From: an uncultured Lachnospiraceae bacterium
Lineage (GTDB): Bacteria > Bacillota > Clostridia > Lachnospirales > Lachnospiraceae
Reading direction: 5' to 3'
DNA length: 64,000 nt
Assembly: GCA_910578645.1 (NCBI GenBank)
Contig: CAJTQI010000004.1
Location: 62,001 to 126,000, forward strand
Positions 61,170-64,000 of this stretch are shown piece after piece (within the stretch, counting starts at the first letter, position 1; the number at the start of each line of letters is the position of its first letter). Under the pieces are notes generated by a model, which was not told where the DNA came from, ran no database searches, and saw nothing but the letters and a program-made list of their open reading frames with translations. The position numbers were made by a program, and so were the translations under genes.

Positions 61170-62012
61170 TCATTGCAAAATGCCTGCCTCGACACAATTA
61201 TGCATTAACATTGCTATCGTCATCGGGCCTACGCCGCCTGGTACGGGTGTAATGGCGCTGCAGACCGGCGCCACACTGTCAAAATCCACATCGCCGCACA
61301 GTTTATTGTCCTCATTTCTGTGAATACCCACATCGATAACCACAGCGCCTTCTTTTACAAATTCGCGGGTAATCATTTTGGGTTTACCAACTGCCACTAT
61401 AAGGATGTCTGCCCGTTTCGTCACTTCTTCTAACTCTTTTGTCCTGGAGTGAGCCACGGTCACCGTACCATTCTCTCTAAGAAGCAAAAGGGCCATGGGT
61501 TTGCCCACGATATTGCTTCTTCCCACAACAACGCATTCCTTACCTGCAATTTCTATGCCGGAGCGTTTCAGAAGCTGAATAATGCCTGCCGGTGTACAGG
61601 AGACGAAACCAGGCTGACCTATACACAGCGCTCCTACACTCTGGGGATGGAATCCGTCCACATCCTTTTTCGGGTCAATTGCACGTATGACCGCATTCTC
61701 GTCGATATGTCCCGGCAGCGGAAGCTGTACCAGTATACCGTTTACTTCTTCTTTCCTGTTCAATTCCCCAACCAAGCTCAAAAGTTCTTCTTGTGTAGTT
61801 TCTTCCGGCAGCTCATATGCCAGCGAATCAATTCCTATATAAGCGCAGGCTTTCTTTTTATTGCCCACATAAACGCTGGAAGCCGGGTCATTTCCTACCT
61901 GGATGACAGCAAGGCATATGGAAATACCCTGTTCTTTCAGCTCTTTTACCTTTCCTTTCAGTTCCTTTTTTATCATGGCAGAGACTGCCTTACCGTCTAT
62001 TATATGCGGCAT
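61170..62012 (-). CDS. folD: Methylenetetrahydrofolate dehydrogenase/cyclohydrolase
   Basis: Bifunctional enzyme of THF one-carbon metabolism, 280 residues. It has the Tyr/Lys active-site region YVGNKKKACAYIGI near residue 55, GILVQLPLPGHID near residue 97, and the NADP motif VVVGRSNIVGKPMALLLL near residue 160, followed by the C-terminal KPGAVVIDVGIH-type and GGVGPMTIAMLMHN segments. The start at 62012 has GGAGGAATAAAT upstream. The ORF start 62075 is unsupported. It lies next to fhs. Confidence 0.95.
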   Translation of the reverse strand: MPHIIDGKAVSAMIKKELKGKVKELKEQGISICLAVIQVGNDPASSVYVGNKKKACAYIGIDSLAYELPEETTQEELLSLVGELNRKEEVNGILVQLPLPGHIDENAVIRAIDPKKDVDGFHPQSVGALCIGQPGFVSCTPAGIIQLLKRSGIEIAGKECVVVGRSNIVGKPMALLLLRENGTVTVAHSRTKELEEVTKRADILIVAVGKPKMITREFVKEGAVVIDVGIHRNEDNKLCGDVDFDSVAPVCSAITPVPGGVGPMTIAMLMHNCVEAGILQ

Positions 62013-62089
62013 ATTTATTCCTCCATGTTTTTCAAAAAAATCTGTTCCTACGCACATTCGCCGTTCCTGCAGCAAACATAACTATATAT

Positions 62090-63760
62090 TTAAAACAATC
62101 CTGTAATCACACCGCTATCATCCACATCAATCTGGTAAGCGGCCGGTTTCTTAGGCAGCCCCGGCATCGTCATCACCGTTCCGGTAAGTGCAACCACGAA
62201 CCCTGCCCCTGCGGATACATAGACTTCCCTTACGTTCATCATAAAACCTACGGGGCGTCCAAGTAAACTCGGGTCATCCGACAGGGAATACTGTGTCTTG
62301 GCCATACATACAGGCAGACTTGCGAATCCCATCTCTTCCAGTTTCTTAAGTTGTTTTTGCGCCGCGGACGTATATGTCACACCGCCTGCACCGTAAATTT
62401 CAGAAGCAACCATCTCTATTTTTTCCTGCAAAGAAATGTCGTCTTTGTACAAAACATGGAAATGGCTTTCCTTCTTCTCCAATGTCTCAAGCACTTTGCC
62501 GGCAAGTTCCATGCCACCTGCTCCGCCCTTCTCCCAGACCTTAGAAAGTGCAAACTCACAGCCCATATCGTGACAGAACTTTTGTACATAGGCAATCTCC
62601 GCATCCGTATCCGTCACAAAAGAATTTAATGTCACCACAATCGGGACACCGTACTTATGCAGATTTTCTATATGCTTTTCCAAGTTAACAATCCCGGCCT
62701 GCAATGCTGCCATATTCTCTGTAGACAAATCGGCTTTTGCCACGCCGCCATTGTATTTTAAAGCCCGGACCGTGGCTACAAGCACTGCCACATCAGGCTT
62801 AAGACCTGCCATACGGCACTTGATGTCAAAAAATTTCTCTGCGCCTAAGTCTGCGCCAAATCCTGCCTCCGTGATAACATAGTCGGCCATTTTCAGTGCG
62901 GTCTTTGTGGCGCGGATAGAGTTACAGCCATGAGCAATATTGGCGAACGGGCCGCCATGTACAAGCGCCGGCGTATGTTCCAATGTCTGAATCAGGTTTG
63001 GTTTCATAGCGTCTTTTAACAATGCCGCCATGGCGCCTACCGCATGAAGGTCAGATGCTGTTACCGGCTCGCCCTGATAGTTATACGCGACGATAATCCT
63101 GCCAAGCCTTTCTTTTAAATCAGACATATCACGCGCCAGACAGAGAATTGCCATAATTTCGGAAGCTACTGTGATAACAAAATGGTCCTCCCTGGCCACA
63201 CCGTCCATCTTACCGCCAAGCCCGATTACAATATTTCTAAGCGCCCTGTCATTCATATCAACGCAACGCTTCCATACAACTTGTCTTTGGTCGATGCCCA
63301 GTTCGTTACCCTGTTGGATATGGTTGTCGAGAAGCGCCGCCAAGAGATTATTTGCGGATGTAATGGCATGAAAATCCCCTGTAAAATGCAGGTTTAAATC
63401 TTCCATGGGCACTACCTGTGCATAGCCGCCCCCTGCGGCGCCGCCCTTGATACCAAAGCAAGGGCCAAGAGAAGGCTCCCTGAGCGCAAGTATTGCTTTC
63501 TTGCCCATAGCGCCGAACGCCTGACCAAGTCCGATGCTCGTAGTTGTCTTTCCTTCTCCTGCGGGCGTGGGGTTGATTGCAGTCACAAGAATCAGCCGGC
63601 CGTCGGGATTGTCTTTTATCCGTTCTATGCAGGCATCCGAAATCTTTGCTTTATACTTACCGTATAATTCCAAATCATCCGGTTCTATACCGATTTTTCC
63701 GGCTACATCCACGATATTCTCCAGTACAGCTTCCTGCGCAATCTCAATATCTGTCTTCAA
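62090..63760 (-). CDS. fhs: Formate-tetrahydrofolate ligase
   Basis: ATP-dependent formyl-THF synthesis, 556 residues, a step of the Wood-Ljungdahl methyl branch and of purine/serine one-carbon supply. It has the P-loop TPAGEGKTTTSIGLGQA near residue 67, EPSLGPCFGIKGGAAGGG near residue 95, and HFTGDFHAITSANNLLAAL. The start is TTG at 63760 with AAGGTG upstream. It is followed by folD after a 77-base gap and preceded by the ftsK end. The full Wood-Ljungdahl pathway cannot be claimed from this window. Confidence 0.96.
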   Translation of the reverse strand: MKTDIEIAQEAVLENIVDVAGKIGIEPDDLELYGKYKAKISDACIERIKDNPDGRLILVTAINPTPAGEGKTTTSIGLGQAFGAMGKKAILALREPSLGPCFGIKGGAAGGGYAQVVPMEDLNLHFTGDFHAITSANNLLAALLDNHIQQGNELGIDQRQVVWKRCVDMNDRALRNIVIGLGGKMDGVAREDHFVITVASEIMAILCLARDMSDLKERLGRIIVAYNYQGEPVTASDLHAVGAMAALLKDAMKPNLIQTLEHTPALVHGGPFANIAHGCNSIRATKTALKMADYVITEAGFGADLGAEKFFDIKCRMAGLKPDVAVLVATVRALKYNGGVAKADLSTENMAALQAGIVNLEKHIENLHKYGVPIVVTLNSFVTDTDAEIAYVQKFCHDMGCEFALSKVWEKGGAGGMELAGKVLETLEKKESHFHVLYKDDISLQEKIEMVASEIYGAGGVTYTSAAQKQLKKLEEMGFASLPVCMAKTQYSLSDDPSLLGRPVGFMMNVREVYVSAGAGFVVALTGTVMTMPGLPKKPAAYQIDVDDSGVITGLF

Positions 63761-63795
63761 ATCCGCACCTTGCCTTTCTTCTATCCATGTAAATG

Positions 63796-64000
63796 TTATA
63801 TGGTTTCTTCCACAAACTGTTCAAACGCTTCCGCAGACATAAGGACTTTACGGGGTTTTGTCCCCTCTTCTTCCCCTACTACGCCTGCCTCACACAATTG
63901 GTCCATGATACGTGCCGCCCTGTTGAAGCCAATCTTAAACACACGCTGTAACATGCCGATGGAAGCTTTGTCTTTGTCGATAATAAACCTTCCCGCCTCC
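63796..64000 (-). CDS. ftsK: DNA translocase FtsK/SpoIIIE, C-terminal gamma domain (partial)
   Basis: The last 68 codons are visible. The sequence KASIGMLQRVFKIGFNRAARIMDQL, then GTKPRKVLM, is the DNA-sequence-reading gamma winged-helix domain of FtsK/SpoIIIE, which recognises orienting sequences during chromosome transport. The N-terminal and motor domains lie beyond the right edge. It is read in the same direction as fhs. Confidence 0.85.
   Translation of the reverse strand, partial: EAGRFIIDKDKASIGMLQRVFKIGFNRAARIMDQLCEAGVVGEEEGTKPRKVLMSAEAFEQFVEETI

Noticed and set aside
1..64000. CRISPR arrays, tRNA, rRNA, insertion sequences or prophage genes
   Set aside because: No regular spacer array, no tRNA or rRNA sequence, and no transposase or integrase reading frame was found.

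Overview
This window looks like a stretch of core chromosome from an anaerobic, spore-forming Clostridia bacterium, most likely Lachnospiraceae. That is an inference from gene content and gene order, not from a 16S gene. The pointers are a yqfC-yqfD-phoH-(HD protein)-ybeY block, a YlbJ-like sporulation membrane protein, a BofC-like protein, an NfnAB-type transhydrogenase, a short cobalamin-dependent MetH, formate-THF ligase with FolD, and HisZ. I call 61 protein genes: 59 on the minus strand and 2 on the plus strand (the ylbJ-like gene and a DUF2971 gene). Two genes are cut by the window edges (hisZ on the left, ftsK/spoIIIE on the right). I see no rRNA, tRNA, CRISPR, prophage or insertion sequence. 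No gap without a gene exceeds 300 bases.

Layout, left to right (transcription mostly right to left). 1-8.2 kb: hisZ, recU, an RluD-type pseudouridine synthase, a small membrane protein, YbaK, an SDR dehydrogenase, YgiQ, a HAD phosphatase, an RsuA-type pseudouridine synthase. 8.3-12.5 kb: YlbJ-like gene convergent with a cell-wall amidase, then a coiled-coil gene, coaD, rsmD. 12.6-19.2 kb: parC, parE, a 7TM hybrid histidine kinase. 19.2-20.8 kb: two uncharacterised genes. 20.9-27.4 kb: branched-chain amino acid genes leuD, leuC, a TetR regulator, ilvC, two ilvN paralogues, ilvB. 27.4-31.2 kb: metH, a lipoprotein, upp. 31.5-37.1 kb: an HMA protein and ArsR regulator, proA, 5-formyl-THF cyclo-ligase, a DUF896 gene, proB, an FAD dehydrogenase. 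37.3-45.9 kb: DUF2971, an OB-like lipoprotein, a four-gene sugar ABC transporter, a chemoreceptor. 46-54.6 kb: an HI0933-type flavoprotein, BofC-like protein, flippase, ybeY, degenerate HD protein, phoH, yqfD, yqfC, rlmH. 54.6-61.1 kb: zinc-ribbon, MORN and TPR membrane proteins, a Dabb protein, nfnB, nfnA. 61.2-64 kb: folD, fhs, ftsK end.

The metabolic genes fit together as one-carbon flow (fhs, folD, cyclo-ligase, metH), branched-chain amino acid synthesis (ilvBN, ilvC, leuCD), proline synthesis (proB, proA split by two small genes) and ferredoxin/NAD(P)H balancing (nfnAB).

The less ordinary content is mostly small. A structured repeat occurs in three intergenic spots (about 14.86-14.96, 31.35-31.42 and 43.99-44.06 kb), and copies B and C can serve as terminators of the gene before them. 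There is a possible terminator/antiterminator switch before the sugar ABC operon. A perfect 27-base palindrome precedes an arsR-HMA pair that has no metal ATPase beside it. The PgpH-position protein has HR in place of the HD pair. One protein carries a CoiA-like nuclease signature. A solute-binding lipoprotein has a second, C-terminal membrane anchor.
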